The position numbers and the translations under genes are program-made. From an uncultured Eubacteriales bacterium (GTDB lineage Bacteria; Bacillota; Clostridia; Oscillospirales; Oscillospiraceae), in the NCBI GenBank assembly GCA_900544945.1, contig UQXG01000006.1, positions 1 through 33,040 on the forward strand: a stretch of 33,040 nt of DNA, read 5' to 3'. Below are positions 26,001-33,018 of the stretch, one piece after another. The notes beneath the pieces were generated by a model. It was not told the origin of the DNA. It worked only from the letters and a program-made list of their open reading frames with translations, and did not search any database. Within the stretch, counting starts at the first letter, position 1; each line of letters begins with the position of its first letter.

Positions 26001-27393
26001 GTCCAAGGCTCACGCCTACTGTATCTCCATGTTTGGTTCCTCTCATGTGTTCCGGGCGGGCACCATCGGCACCGTGGCGGAGAAGACCGCCTTCGGATAT
26101 GTAAAAAAGTATCTGTCCGAGCGGGGCAAAACCGCCTCCCGGGCAGAGGAAGCAAGGCTTGCTACCGGCTGCGTGGGCGTGCGCCGAACCACCGGCCAGC
26201 ACCCCGGCGGCCTGGTGGTCATCCCCCAGGAGAACGAAATCTGGGATTTTTGCCCGGTGCAGCACCCGGCGGACGACCCCAATTCCGACCAGATTACCAC
26301 CCATTTTGAATACCATTCCATGGAGGAAAACCTGCTGAAGCTGGACATGCTGGGCCACGATGACCCCACCATGATCCGGATGATGGAGGACATGACCGGG
26401 GTGGACGCCAAAACCATTCCTCTGGACGACAAGGATACCATGTCCATTTTCACCTCCTCCAAGGTGCTGGGCTATGAGGACGACCCCATTCTGGGCCCCA
26501 CCGGGGCAGTGGCCATTCCGGAGTTCAATACCCGCTTCACCCGGGGAATGCTTATGGACACCATGCCCACCCGGTTCGATACCCTGGTGCGGCTTTCCGG
26601 CTTCTCCCACGGCACAGACGTGTGGCTGGGCAACGCCAAGGATCTGATTACCTCCAAAACAGCAACCGTTGACTCGACAATCGGCTGCCGTGACGACATC
26701 ATGATCTACCTGATTTCCTGCGGAATGCCGGAAAAGCGTTCCTTCAAAATTATGGAGGCTGTCCGAAAGGGCAGGGGACTGCCGGACGGAGCGGAGGAAG
26801 AAATGGTGGCCGCCGGCGTGCCAGACTGGTACATCGGCTCCTGCAAGAAGATCAAGTACCTGTTCCCCAAGGCTCACGCCGTGGCCTACGTCATGATGGC
26901 CTTCCGGATTGCCTGGTTCAAGGTACATCACCCCCTGCCTTTCTACGCGGCTTATTTCTATCGCAGAAGCCAGAAGGGCGGCTTTGACGCGGTGATGATG
27001 ACCGGTGGCAAGGAGGCGGTGATGGCAAACATCCAGGCCATCGACAGCAACGAGGAGGCCACCGCCAAGGACGAGGATCTGCTGACCACTCTGGAGGTCG
27101 TGTACGAATTTTACCTGCGGGGCTTCAGCTTTGCCCCCATCAGCATTTACGACAGCCATGCCATTAAGTTCCTCATCAAGGACGGAAAAATTCTGCCGCC
27201 CTTCGTGGCTATCTCGGGTCTGGGCGAAAGCGCGGCCTGGGATCTGATGGAGGGCAGAAAGGGCAAAACCTTCCTGTCCATTGAGGAAGTGGCCGCCGCC
27301 TGTCCCAAGGTATCCAAGACCCATATGCAGATGCTGAAAGATGCCGGCGCCTTCGGCGATTTGCCGGATACCAGCCAGGTCAGCTTCTTCTGA
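23077..27393 (+). CDS. polC: DNA polymerase III PolC-type alpha subunit
   Basis: PolC is the replicative polymerase of low-GC Gram-positives. The 1438 residues show, in order, an N-terminal region and OB fold (VIVEGRVFNVEHKELKK), the PHP domain with ELHLHTTMSNMDALTP near 322 (split by the exonuclease, as in PolC), a DEDD proofreading exonuclease starting FVAFDLETTGL near 416, the polymerase core (GSRGSVGSSIVAYMSGITEV; catalytic VPDIDLNFSGEY) and a zinc-ribbon with two Cys pairs (CPNPEC, CPKCG). Length fits PolC. No clear ribosome binding site precedes the ATG; translation may depend on coupling to ispG, which ends 11 bases upstream. proS, often found between rseP and polC, is absent. Confidence 0.97.
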   Translation: MEQKVYLFQMFPDYEPPEALMPVLSQAAIAAADISAEERSVHVVLHSESYIPQRLLDQAAKEISGLYGLRRMNLTATHPASELQKIEPEELRDLFVMHDSMARGSLAGAKWEWSGESLTIRLAANGKAALMEHVPAVQQNLRERFAAPVTIAIETGNELEGKALIDAMQTLREETIRKMPAAMACPEKREEKAQTQSEAFYGKPFRGNAVPMKDLTMDMGTVIVEGRVFNVEHKELKKRNAYVVKFDMTDNTNSVRISRFMEANEAKPILENVAVGAVLRVQGRLIEDRFENEMVLKPYAMQPGSMPKRQDKAVGGKRVELHLHTTMSNMDALTPTDAAIKQAAAWGHRAIAITDHGCCQSFTDALHCVEGKKPPKVAGTDETIKILYGCEGYYVNDVDDRIVVHGDQDMDFHQEFVAFDLETTGLSSRDDRIIEIGAVILKDGQEIDRFQTFVDPERQLERKIVELTGITDEMLQGAPKIQEILPKFLEFVGDRVLVAHNSDFDTGFIRAECQRQGLPYRYTAADTLILSQNLLQHLSKFKLDIVSNALNLPDFNHHRAGDDAMTCGLIMTKLMAMLEEEHDIHTLQTINPAMVKLRSGGRITDRQARHIILFAKNQVGLRNLYHLISNSNLKHFRRVPRIPKSELLEMREGLIIGSACEAGELFQAILDRKSHDELKRIASFYDFLEVQPLANNRFMLDNEKYEAKTDEDLQAYNRKIVQLGEELGKMVVATGDVHFLNPEDEVFRHILLATKGFADADKPMPLYFRTTDDMLAEFSYLGEEKAYEIVVENPNKIADMCETMRPVPHNLFAPKIENSVEDLKSLVYGKFRRLYGDNPPEVFAKRVETELHDIISCHYDVIYMSAQKLVQNSLENGYLVGSRGSVGSSIVAYMSGITEVNSFQPHYRCPNPECKYTELKVPEGFNCGADLPDAVCPKCGAKMEKDGFNIPFETFLGFGGDKVPDIDLNFSGEYQSKAHAYCISMFGSSHVFRAGTIGTVAEKTAFGYVKKYLSERGKTASRAEEARLATGCVGVRRTTGQHPGGLVVIPQENEIWDFCPVQHPADDPNSDQITTHFEYHSMEENLLKLDMLGHDDPTMIRMMEDMTGVDAKTIPLDDKDTMSIFTSSKVLGYEDDPILGPTGAVAIPEFNTRFTRGMLMDTMPTRFDTLVRLSGFSHGTDVWLGNAKDLITSKTATVDSTIGCRDDIMIYLISCGMPEKRSFKIMEAVRKGRGLPDGAEEEMVAAGVPDWYIGSCKKIKYLFPKAHAVAYVMMAFRIAWFKVHHPLPFYAAYFYRRSQKGGFDAVMMTGGKEAVMANIQAIDSNEEATAKDEDLLTTLEVVYEFYLRGFSFAPISIYDSHAIKFLIKDGKILPPFVAISGLGESAAWDLMEGRKGKTFLSIEEVAAACPKVSKTHMQMLKDAGAFGDLPDTSQVSFF

Positions 27394-27398
27394 CGCAG

Positions 27399-27433
27399 AA
27401 AGGCCTCGGTGCGAATTGCACCGAGGCCTTTTC
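27399..27433 (+). terminator. Terminator at the end of the pyrH-polC operon
   Basis: AAAGGCCTCGGTGC / GCACCGAGGCCTTTT, a perfect stem with a GAATT loop, ends in a T-run and starts six bases after the polC stop. Confidence 0.85.
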
Positions 27434-27509
27434 CTATGTCAGAGCAGACCCTAATAGGAGAAATTATTCCGAAATAGCAGTCCTGGCAATCCGAAACATT
27501 CCCCTGCGC

Positions 27510-27695
27510 TTCCGGCGATGCGGCCGGGGGATACTTAAGGGGGCGGCTTTTCGGCAGCGCCCCTTAAGTCGGCTTCTTATCAATTTTCTTGCCGGGACAA
27601 GAAAATTGCCTCCGGAGGATCCAACTCCGAAACATTTATAGAGAGTAGGAATATACGCATAGGACTTCGTCTCGGGACGATGAGGGCATCGTCCC
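27510..27695. repeat. Repeat island downstream of polC
   Basis: It holds the 23-bp block (27510-27532) and the 80-bp block (27540-27619) seen between frr and uppS, here only seven bases apart instead of 169. The 80-bp block carries the perfect CAATTTTCTTG / CAAGAAAATTG hairpin. A GGGACGATG-AGGG-CATCGTCCC hairpin (27674-27695) follows. No gene is seen from 27434 to 27720. Confidence 0.75.
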
Positions 27696-27720
27696 CTACA
27701 AATTTCACGGAGTAATCAAA

Positions 27721-27749
27721 AGGCGCAGGTGCGGAGTGCACCTGCGCCT
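27721..27749 (-). terminator. Terminator of the C39/SleB-like gene
   Basis: A 12-bp perfect stem, AGGCGCAGGTGC / GCACCTGCGCCT, with a five-base loop. On the minus strand it is followed by TTTTG and lies just after the stop at 27762. Confidence 0.75.
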
Positions 27750-27761
27750 AATTTATGTAGT

Positions 27762-28946
27762 TCAGCCGTAGCAGAAAATATGTCCGCCGATTTTGCCCCA
27801 GATTCTTCCGTTTTCCGGGTAGGTAGCGAAGTAATACACATTCATCGGCAAGATATTCGGCCCGGTCAGAGCGTCGTCTATGGCGTCGTACTGAGCCTGC
27901 CAGGCATCCGCGTCCTTCAGGAAGGGCGTGGTTCGGAACTGCCCCTCGCCGTAGATCACATCGTGAATGGAATTGCCGAACTTGCCGGACACCAGCCGGT
28001 TGAGGATGATCTCGGCAATGGCTTGCTGACCCTCCTTGGACTCACCCCGAGCTTCCAGCCAGATGATTTTCGCCATCAGCTGCTGCTCGTCCCAGGTCAG
28101 TTCCACATCGGGATACCGGGGCTCACAGTCGGGCTTCTCCTCGGTGTAGATGAAGGGCTCCTCGGGCATTTCGCTGACATCAAAGTACCAGCCGCCGTTA
28201 TAGCCAAGAAGCAGATCCTTTTCCTCGAAGCCTTCCTCAAAGCCCCGTTTCAGATCCCATTTTTCGTAGTTGGGAGCGTAGGAGTCGGCTACCATGTATT
28301 TTCCGTCCTTGGTCACGCCGTTCAGGACGATGAAATGCTGGGTCTCCGTGAAGATGGACAGGTGATTCATCAGAAGAATGGCGATGTTGCCCTCCTTCAT
28401 GGCGGAGAAAATCTGACGGATGTTATCCGCCTTATGGATGGGCAGCTGCATCTGCTTGGCACCGTATTCCATACGCTGGACGTTATTTTCGCCGTAGCCG
28501 CCGAAGTAGCCCGCCAGCTCATCGGGCAGATAGGTGTGGCCGGTGAGGTAGGTGGCAACCATGGCCAGGGAGGTAATTCCGCAGCCGCTGGTGGCGACGG
28601 TGCCGGAGCCGAACCGCTTGTTGGGGTAGTCCAGCTGGTTATAGAGGGGAAAGCCGTTGACCTTTTTGACCTTCGTGGGCGCAGAGGAGGAAGGTTCCGT
28701 TTCCTCCGGCTGGGGACTCTCCGTCGCCTCCGTGGGGGAGGTGGTGGCCTCCGGCTCCGTAGCGGCGGTGGTTTCCGTGGCCTGTGTGGTTTCCTCCGTA
28801 GGGTCTGTGACGGTGGGGTCTACAGTTTCCTGAATGTCGGTTTCCGCGGATGGGTCAATGTCGTCGTCCGCATGGACGGGGATCAGGCATCCGCACAGAA
28901 GGGAAAATACGCACATCAGCGCAAGTATCTTTTTGCAAAAGGACAT
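27762..28946 (-). CDS. Secreted C39-like peptidase plus SleB-type cell-wall hydrolase
   Basis: A 394-residue exported protein. Residues 1-26 form a signal peptide ending VHA before DDD. Residues 27-92 are a Thr/Glu/Pro-rich linker likely to span the wall. Residues 97-250 resemble a C39-like papain-fold domain (Peptidase_C39_2): C122 in SGCGITSLAM, H204 in QHFIVLNGV and D221 in VADSY are the likely triad. Residues 285-394 match the SleB/Hydrolase_2 domain (MAKIIWLEARGES with E298, AEIILNRL, YYFATYP, IGGHIFCYG), known from spore-cortex lytic enzymes. The ATG at 28946 is preferred because the signal peptide begins there; AAAGGTGG lies 12 bases upstream. Role in wall turnover or sporulation/germination is inferred. 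Confidence 0.85.
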   Translation of the reverse strand: MSFCKKILALMCVFSLLCGCLIPVHADDDIDPSAETDIQETVDPTVTDPTEETTQATETTAATEPEATTSPTEATESPQPEETEPSSSAPTKVKKVNGFPLYNQLDYPNKRFGSGTVATSGCGITSLAMVATYLTGHTYLPDELAGYFGGYGENNVQRMEYGAKQMQLPIHKADNIRQIFSAMKEGNIAILLMNHLSIFTETQHFIVLNGVTKDGKYMVADSYAPNYEKWDLKRGFEEGFEEKDLLLGYNGGWYFDVSEMPEEPFIYTEEKPDCEPRYPDVELTWDEQQLMAKIIWLEARGESKEGQQAIAEIILNRLVSGKFGNSIHDVIYGEGQFRTTPFLKDADAWQAQYDAIDDALTGPNILPMNVYYFATYPENGRIWGKIGGHIFCYG

Positions 28947-29001
28947 TTCCGTATGATTCCACCTTTCCGTGCCGGGACGCACTGCCAAAATGAACGAGTA
29001 C

Positions 29002-29030
29002 AGTATAACACAAATTCTTGCGGTTGGCTA
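29002..29030 (-). promoter_or_regulatory. Possible promoter of the C39/SleB-like gene
   Basis: On the minus strand TAGCCA (29030-29025), a 17-base spacer and TATACT (29007-29002) would give a leader of about 50 bases. The -35 box is weak. Between here and 29216 the only other structure is a 14-bp direct repeat, ATTTCTTAAATTTT, at 29037-29050 and 29059-29072. Confidence 0.5.
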
Positions 29031-29216
29031 TCCCTAATTTCTTAAATTTTCACATCAATTTCTTAAATTTTACCGGGGTGGGAGCCATTGTGAGGGGGTG
29101 GGAAACGATTAAGCGCCCATGTGGGTGCATATTTCACATGGGAATTTCCGAATTACAGCGCCATTGCGTATCATGGAAGTGACACGCCCCGCCGCCAAGT
29201 CCTACCCCTTGGGAAC

Positions 29217-29251
29217 AAAAAAATAGCCATCCCAAAGGATGACTATTTTTT
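29217..29251 (-). terminator. Terminator of tRNA-Asp
   Basis: On the minus strand TAGTCATCC / GGATGGCTA (one G-U pair) with loop TTTG ends in seven T, directly after the encoded CCA of the tRNA. Confidence 0.85.
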
Positions 29252-29327
29252 GGCGACCCGGAACGGACTCGAACCGTCGACCTCCAGCGTGACAGGCTGG
29301 CGTGCTAACCGACTGCACCACCGGGCC
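29251..29327 (-). tRNA. tRNA-Asp (anticodon GTC)
   Basis: The minus strand folds as a cloverleaf: acceptor GGCCCGG with CCGGGTC, D-arm with AGTCGGTTAGC, anticodon arm CCAGC-CTGTCAC-GCTGG with anticodon GTC, T-arm with GGTTCGAGTCC, discriminator G and an encoded CCA. The anticodon identifies Asp. It has its own promoter and terminator and is a single-gene unit. No integrase or att-like repeat is next to it. Confidence 0.97.
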
Positions 29328-29339
29328 AGAACAGGAAAG

Positions 29340-29368
29340 ATTATAGCATGGATTACCGGATTTGTAAA
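29340..29368 (-). promoter_or_regulatory. Promoter of tRNA-Asp
   Basis: On the minus strand TTTACA (29368-29363), a 17-base spacer and a perfect TATAAT (29345-29340) lie 12 bases before the mature tRNA 5' end. Confidence 0.8.
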
Positions 29369-29393
29369 GGGGTTTTTCGCTTTTTTCTTTTCC

Positions 29394-30560
29394 TTAGTCT
29401 GCGGCATCTGTCTGCCGCAGACCCATTCGCTCGTGGCTCTGGTAATGCTGACGCTTGTTTTCGTACATGTGCCGATCCATATCCGCCAGGAATTCCTCCG
29501 GGGTCATCCGTGCCGGGTCAAAGCAGCTGCAGCCCATGGCAAAGGACAGGGTAAAGGGCTCCTGTTTGCTTTCGTTCCAAGACGCCACATTCTGCTCTAC
29601 CTGGCGAACCAGGGCGAGGATAGAGGCAGGCTCCGCCGACCGCAGGAGCAGTACAAACTCATCCCCGGCGTACCGGACGGCCAAGGATTCCGCGGAAATG
29701 GATTGGGACAGAATCCGGGCGATGTGCCGGACGGCCTGATCACCGGCGGCATGGCCGTAGGCATCGTTGATGTGCTTGAAGTCGTTCACGTCGATCATGA
29801 TGCCGTAAACACCGGCGGTCTGATCCCGGGCAATCCGTTCCAGCACCCGCTCCAGATATCGGCGGTTGTAGAGCATGGACAGGGAATCGGTGTAGAAATT
29901 CAGGAATTGGGTCTGCTGGTAAATATGAACCATGGCAATGGCTACGCTGGTCCAGCCCAGGGTAATGCCATAGCACATGCCCTGAATCACCGTGCCGACA
30001 ATGCAGGGGCCTACAAAGGTCAGGGGGGACATGGTACGCAGGTGCAGACCGCTTTTCCTGGAAATATCGTTCAGGCACAGCGTGTAGAAATAGTCGAAGA
30101 ATACCACCAGGTAGGGCACCACAATCAGCCTGCCCCGCTGGTATACGTTTTCAGGGGAAACGGTAAAGAAAATGCCGTTTTTCAGGTTGACCAGACACAG
30201 AATGTACATCAGAAGCAGGGTAGGAAGGAGCCGAAAGGTGGTTTTCCGCACCCGCTGGAGGTTGTTGAAGATGCGAAACTCCGTAAACAGGCACCACAGA
30301 TAGCCCAGGGTGGAGGAGCTGAGAAAGCACAGGGTGTTCAGAAGGATATTGAGAGCCCGGCTTCCGGGGAATCGAGTACCGTCTATCAGAAAGCTCATTG
30401 CCTCCGATGTAAGCCCCAGAATGGTCAGCAGAATCATGGCGGTGAACAGACGCTCCCAGTGAAAATGCGCTTCCTGACCCGCCGCACGGGTGAACAGGAG
30501 CCGCAGCAGCAGAAAAACGCCGATGCCGTTGACGATCAGAACCTCGCCCATATTTACCAT
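29394..30560 (-). CDS. Membrane-bound diguanylate cyclase (GGDEF domain)
   Basis: The GGDEF domain makes the second messenger c-di-GMP from two GTP. The 388-residue protein has about six hydrophobic segments in residues 5-215, a 6-7 TM sensor-like module without a recognised ligand domain. The cytosolic GGDEF domain starts near 222 (TDSLSMLYNRRYLERVL) with IDVNDFKHINDAYGH (D257 metal ligand, N/D guanine contacts) and the signature RYAGDEF (298-302), a variant usually still active. No RxxD inhibitory site stands five residues upstream, so product feedback is likely absent. AAAGGAG lies about 10 bases before the ATG. Divergent from folT, with its own strong promoter. Confidence 0.93.
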   Translation of the reverse strand: MVNMGEVLIVNGIGVFLLLRLLFTRAAGQEAHFHWERLFTAMILLTILGLTSEAMSFLIDGTRFPGSRALNILLNTLCFLSSSTLGYLWCLFTEFRIFNNLQRVRKTTFRLLPTLLLMYILCLVNLKNGIFFTVSPENVYQRGRLIVVPYLVVFFDYFYTLCLNDISRKSGLHLRTMSPLTFVGPCIVGTVIQGMCYGITLGWTSVAIAMVHIYQQTQFLNFYTDSLSMLYNRRYLERVLERIARDQTAGVYGIMIDVNDFKHINDAYGHAAGDQAVRHIARILSQSISAESLAVRYAGDEFVLLLRSAEPASILALVRQVEQNVASWNESKQEPFTLSFAMGCSCFDPARMTPEEFLADMDRHMYENKRQHYQSHERMGLRQTDAAD

Positions 30561-30592
30561 GCTTGGCTTCTCCTTTCAGCGCATTTTTTTTC

Positions 30593-30621
30593 ATTATAGC
30601 AAAGGAAACTGGGAATGTAAA
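30593..30621 (-). promoter_or_regulatory. Promoter of the diguanylate cyclase gene
   Basis: On the minus strand TTTACA (30621-30616), a 17-base spacer and a perfect TATAAT (30598-30593) lie 33 bases before the start codon. Confidence 0.75.
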
Positions 30622-30694
30622 TACCTTATTATTATAACAGATGCCGAAAAAATAAGAATTTTATTATGATATTGTGGTAATTTTGAAAAAGGTC

Positions 30695-30723
30695 TTTACA
30701 TATGGAGAATAATCCTGTATAGT
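30695..30723 (+). promoter_or_regulatory. Promoter of the folT-folC unit
   Basis: TTTACA (30695-30700), a 17-base spacer and TATAGT (30718-30723) put the transcription start near 30730, right at the first base of the THF aptamer. Confidence 0.75.
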
Positions 30724-30731
30724 ATCAGGTG

Positions 30732-30830
30732 AACAGAGTAGGAGACCTCGCGTTAAGTGCCACCGGGACGGGGAGTTGCCCGGAGGACGAAGGATACGCA
30801 TTCCACGATGGGGTCGCCGCACCCGCTGTT
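30732..30830 (+). ncRNA. Tetrahydrofolate (THF) riboswitch aptamer
   Basis: The THF aptamer core is clear: AGAGTAG near the 5' end, CGCGTTAAGTGCC, a CCGGG/CCCGG stem (P3), GGACGAAGGATACGC, and GCACCCGCTGT closing P1 (AACAG with CTGTT). These match the invariant segments of the folate riboswitch family (RF01831) as recalled. The downstream genes, folT and folC, are folate uptake and polyglutamylation, a typical target. A terminator hairpin follows at 30978-31012, which suggests that folate binding favours termination. Confidence 0.93.
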
Positions 30831-30977
30831 GCATATGGGATATTCTCCTTGATTGCAGCAACGATACTCGGTCGGGCGGAGGGTTCGGCTGAGGGACTTG
30901 AGGAAGCTCTGATTTGGCGTTTCCTCTGTGTGCCCTTTCGCTGCTGCCTTTCCCCACGAGTGACCTGAAGTCTGTAC

Positions 30978-31012
30978 AGCTCCCTGACGCAAAGGCGTCG
31001 GGGAGCTTTTTT
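30978..31012 (+). terminator. Riboswitch-controlled terminator before folT
   Basis: AGCTCCCTGACGC / GCGTCGGGGAGCT with loop AAAG ends in TTTTTT. It lies 148 bases after the aptamer and 82 bases before folT. The 148-base connector (30831-30977) contains no gene. Part of the aptamer (CGGGGAGTTG near 30770) could pair with CAGCTCCC of the left arm as an antiterminator. Confidence 0.8.
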
Positions 31013-31093
31013 GCGGCATTGCCGCCTGGCTTTCGGGTTGTTTGGGGGCAGCAGCCGGTTTACCCGCCGCAACAATAAAAGGAGGAATTTTCC

Positions 31094-31681
31094 ATGAACA
31101 ACCCAACCACAGCAACTGCCCCGGCTTCCAAGCGTACCATGACCACCAAGGCCCTGGCCTACTGCGCCCTGCTTGCCGCCCTGAGTGTGGTGCTGGCGCG
31201 GCTCATCATCCCCATGCCCAATGTGACCACCCGGTTCTCCATTGAGGCGGTGCCCATTTACCTGGCCGGTATGCTCTTCGGCCCCATGGCGGGAGCCTTA
31301 GTGGGTTTCAGCTCCGATCTGGTGGGCTGCCTGTTCTCCGGCTACGGCTACAACCCCCTGTTCTGCCTGCCGCCCATTCTGTATGGTGTCTTCGGCGGTC
31401 TGCTGCGCCGGTGGCTGATGGGAAAGCCCGGCCTGCCCCGGCTGGCGATGAGCTTCCTGCCCCCGGTGGTTCTGGGCTCCATCCTGTGGCAGAGCGCGGC
31501 TCTTTCCTATGTGTATAACAGCAAGGGCAGCTTCCAGGCAAGCCTGGTGTATTTCCTCAGCACCCGTACCGTCCAGTTCGCCGTGACCCTGGTGCTGGAT
31601 GTGCTGATTATTTACCTGCTGATGAAGAGCAGAGTGTTTGACCGAATGGGTCTGTGGCAGACCCCTGAGAAGGATAAGTAA
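31094..31681 (+). CDS. folT: ECF transporter S component, folate-specific (FolT-type)
   Basis: S components bind a vitamin in the membrane and dock onto the shared ECF energising module, which is encoded elsewhere. The 195-residue protein has six or so hydrophobic segments and the family traits LAYCALLAALSVVLARLI in helix 1 and RFSIEAVPIYLAGMLFGPMAGALVG in helices 2-3, the latter typical of folate-type S components. Folate specificity is supported by the THF riboswitch upstream and folC downstream. AAAGGAGG stands before the ATG. A hairpin without T-run separates it from folC. Confidence 0.88.
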   Translation: MNNPTTATAPASKRTMTTKALAYCALLAALSVVLARLIIPMPNVTTRFSIEAVPIYLAGMLFGPMAGALVGFSSDLVGCLFSGYGYNPLFCLPPILYGVFGGLLRRWLMGKPGLPRLAMSFLPPVVLGSILWQSAALSYVYNSKGSFQASLVYFLSTRTVQFAVTLVLDVLIIYLLMKSRVFDRMGLWQTPEKDK

Positions 31682-31690
31682 TTGAGATAA

Positions 31691-31718
31691 GCGGCACCAT
31701 GCGATTGCGTGGTGCCGC
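31691..31718 (+). other. Intercistronic hairpin between folT and folC
   Basis: GCGGCACCA / TGGTGCCGC pair perfectly over a 10-base loop. No T-run follows (CTGCTGAAAGG), so this is more likely an mRNA-processing or stability element than a terminator. The folC ribosome binding site begins shortly after. Confidence 0.55.
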
Positions 31719-31740
31719 CTGCTGAAAGGAAGAAGCCGAT

Positions 31741-33018
31741 ATGAACGCCGAGCAAGCCATTGCCTACATCCATTCCGTCTGCTGGAAGGGCAGCATCCCC
31801 GGACTGGGTCGAACCCAGGAGCTTCTGGAGAAAATGGGAAATCCGGAGAAAAAGCTGAAATTCGTCCACATTGCCGGTACCAACGGCAAGGGAAGCACCG
31901 CCGCCATGACCGCCTCCATTTTGAGCAAGGCGGGCTATCGGACGGGACTGTACACCTCTCCCTATATCTACCGCTTCCACGAGCGGATTCAGGTGGACGG
32001 GGTGGAGATTTCCGATGAGGATCTGACGGAAATCACGGAATATGTCAAGCCCTTGGCTGACTCCATGGCCCAGTCTCCCACGGAATTCGAGCTGGTCTGC
32101 TGCATCGCCTTCGAGTATTTTTATCGGAAGAAATGCGAGATTGTGGTGCTGGAAGTGGGCATGGGCGGCGCCTGGGACGCCACCAACGTCATCGAGGTGC
32201 CCGAGGTGGCGGTGATTACCAACATCGGCCTGGATCACACCGAGTATCTTGGGGACACCGTGGAGAAAATCGCGGAAACCAAGTCCGGCATTTTCAAGCC
32301 TCACGGCCATGGGGTGGTCTATCGGAGCACCCCTTCCGTGGAGGCGGTGTATGAGCGGGTCTGCGCCGAACGGGACGTGTCCCTTCGGAAGGCGGATTTT
32401 GACGGCCTGGTTCTGAAAGCCCATACCCTGGAGGGGCAGGTTTTCGACTGCGGCAGCCGGAAGAACCTGGTGCTGCCGCTGCTGGGCGATCATCAGCTCC
32501 ACAACGCTTCCGTGGTGCTGTCCATTGCGGACACCCTGATCGGGGAGGGCTGGAAGATTTCCGAGCAGAATATCTACGACGGCATCCGGGACGTGCGCTG
32601 GCCGGGACGGTTCGACATCGTCTGCCGGAAGCCGCTCTTCATCATCGACGGCGGTCATAATCCCCAGTGTATCGAGGCGCTGGTCAAGAACATCCGGGAC
32701 TACCTGGCAGGGAAGAAGGTCGTTGCCCTCACCGGTGTGCTGGCGGACAAGGACTACGCGGATATGTACAAGCCCGTGATGCCCCTGGTTGACCGGTTTG
32801 TCTGCATCACCCCGCCTAACCCCAGAAAGCTGGAGGCAGAGCAGCTTGCCCGGTATCTTCGTCAGGCCGGGGCTCAGGCCCAGGCCAGCGAGAGTATTCT
32901 GGACGGCGTGAAGCAGGCCATGGATTTGGCAGGGAAAGACGGCGTGGTGCTGTGCTTCGGTTCCCTCTATTCTATCGGCGGCATCCGGGATGCTCTGAAA
33001 GACCTTGGTGTCATCTAA
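31741..33018 (+). CDS. folC: Folylpolyglutamate synthase / dihydrofolate synthase
   Basis: FolC adds glutamate to folates, which keeps them in the cell, and in many bacteria also makes dihydrofolate from dihydropteroate. The 425-residue protein is of the Mur-ligase fold: P-loop HIAGTNGKGSTAAM (45-52), the TSPYIYRFHERI substrate loop, LEVGMGGAWDATNVI, ITNIGLDHTEYLGDT and the C-terminal RWPGRFDIV...IIDGGHNPQ. AAAGGAAG precedes the ATG. It shares the riboswitch-controlled transcript with folT, so folate uptake and trapping are regulated together. Whether it has the DHFS activity cannot be read from the sequence. Confidence 0.95.
   Translation: MNAEQAIAYIHSVCWKGSIPGLGRTQELLEKMGNPEKKLKFVHIAGTNGKGSTAAMTASILSKAGYRTGLYTSPYIYRFHERIQVDGVEISDEDLTEITEYVKPLADSMAQSPTEFELVCCIAFEYFYRKKCEIVVLEVGMGGAWDATNVIEVPEVAVITNIGLDHTEYLGDTVEKIAETKSGIFKPHGHGVVYRSTPSVEAVYERVCAERDVSLRKADFDGLVLKAHTLEGQVFDCGSRKNLVLPLLGDHQLHNASVVLSIADTLIGEGWKISEQNIYDGIRDVRWPGRFDIVCRKPLFIIDGGHNPQCIEALVKNIRDYLAGKKVVALTGVLADKDYADMYKPVMPLVDRFVCITPPNPRKLEAEQLARYLRQAGAQAQASESILDGVKQAMDLAGKDGVVLCFGSLYSIGGIRDALKDLGVI

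Noticed and set aside
23416..27324. A 1302-codon open reading frame on the minus strand
   Set aside because: It lies entirely antisense to polC, is His/Gly/Val-rich in the way of complementary-strand frames in GC-rich genes, and shows no domain pattern.
29251..29327. tRNA-Asp as an integration site of a mobile element
   Set aside because: No integrase, no repeated tRNA 3' end and no foreign genes are near it.
29121..30599. 492-codon plus-strand frame over tRNA-Asp and the cyclase gene
   Set aside because: It crosses a tRNA gene and runs antisense to a full GGDEF protein.
30831..30977. Second THF aptamer in tandem
   Set aside because: The CGCGTTAAGTG and ACGAA core segments are not repeated in the connector.
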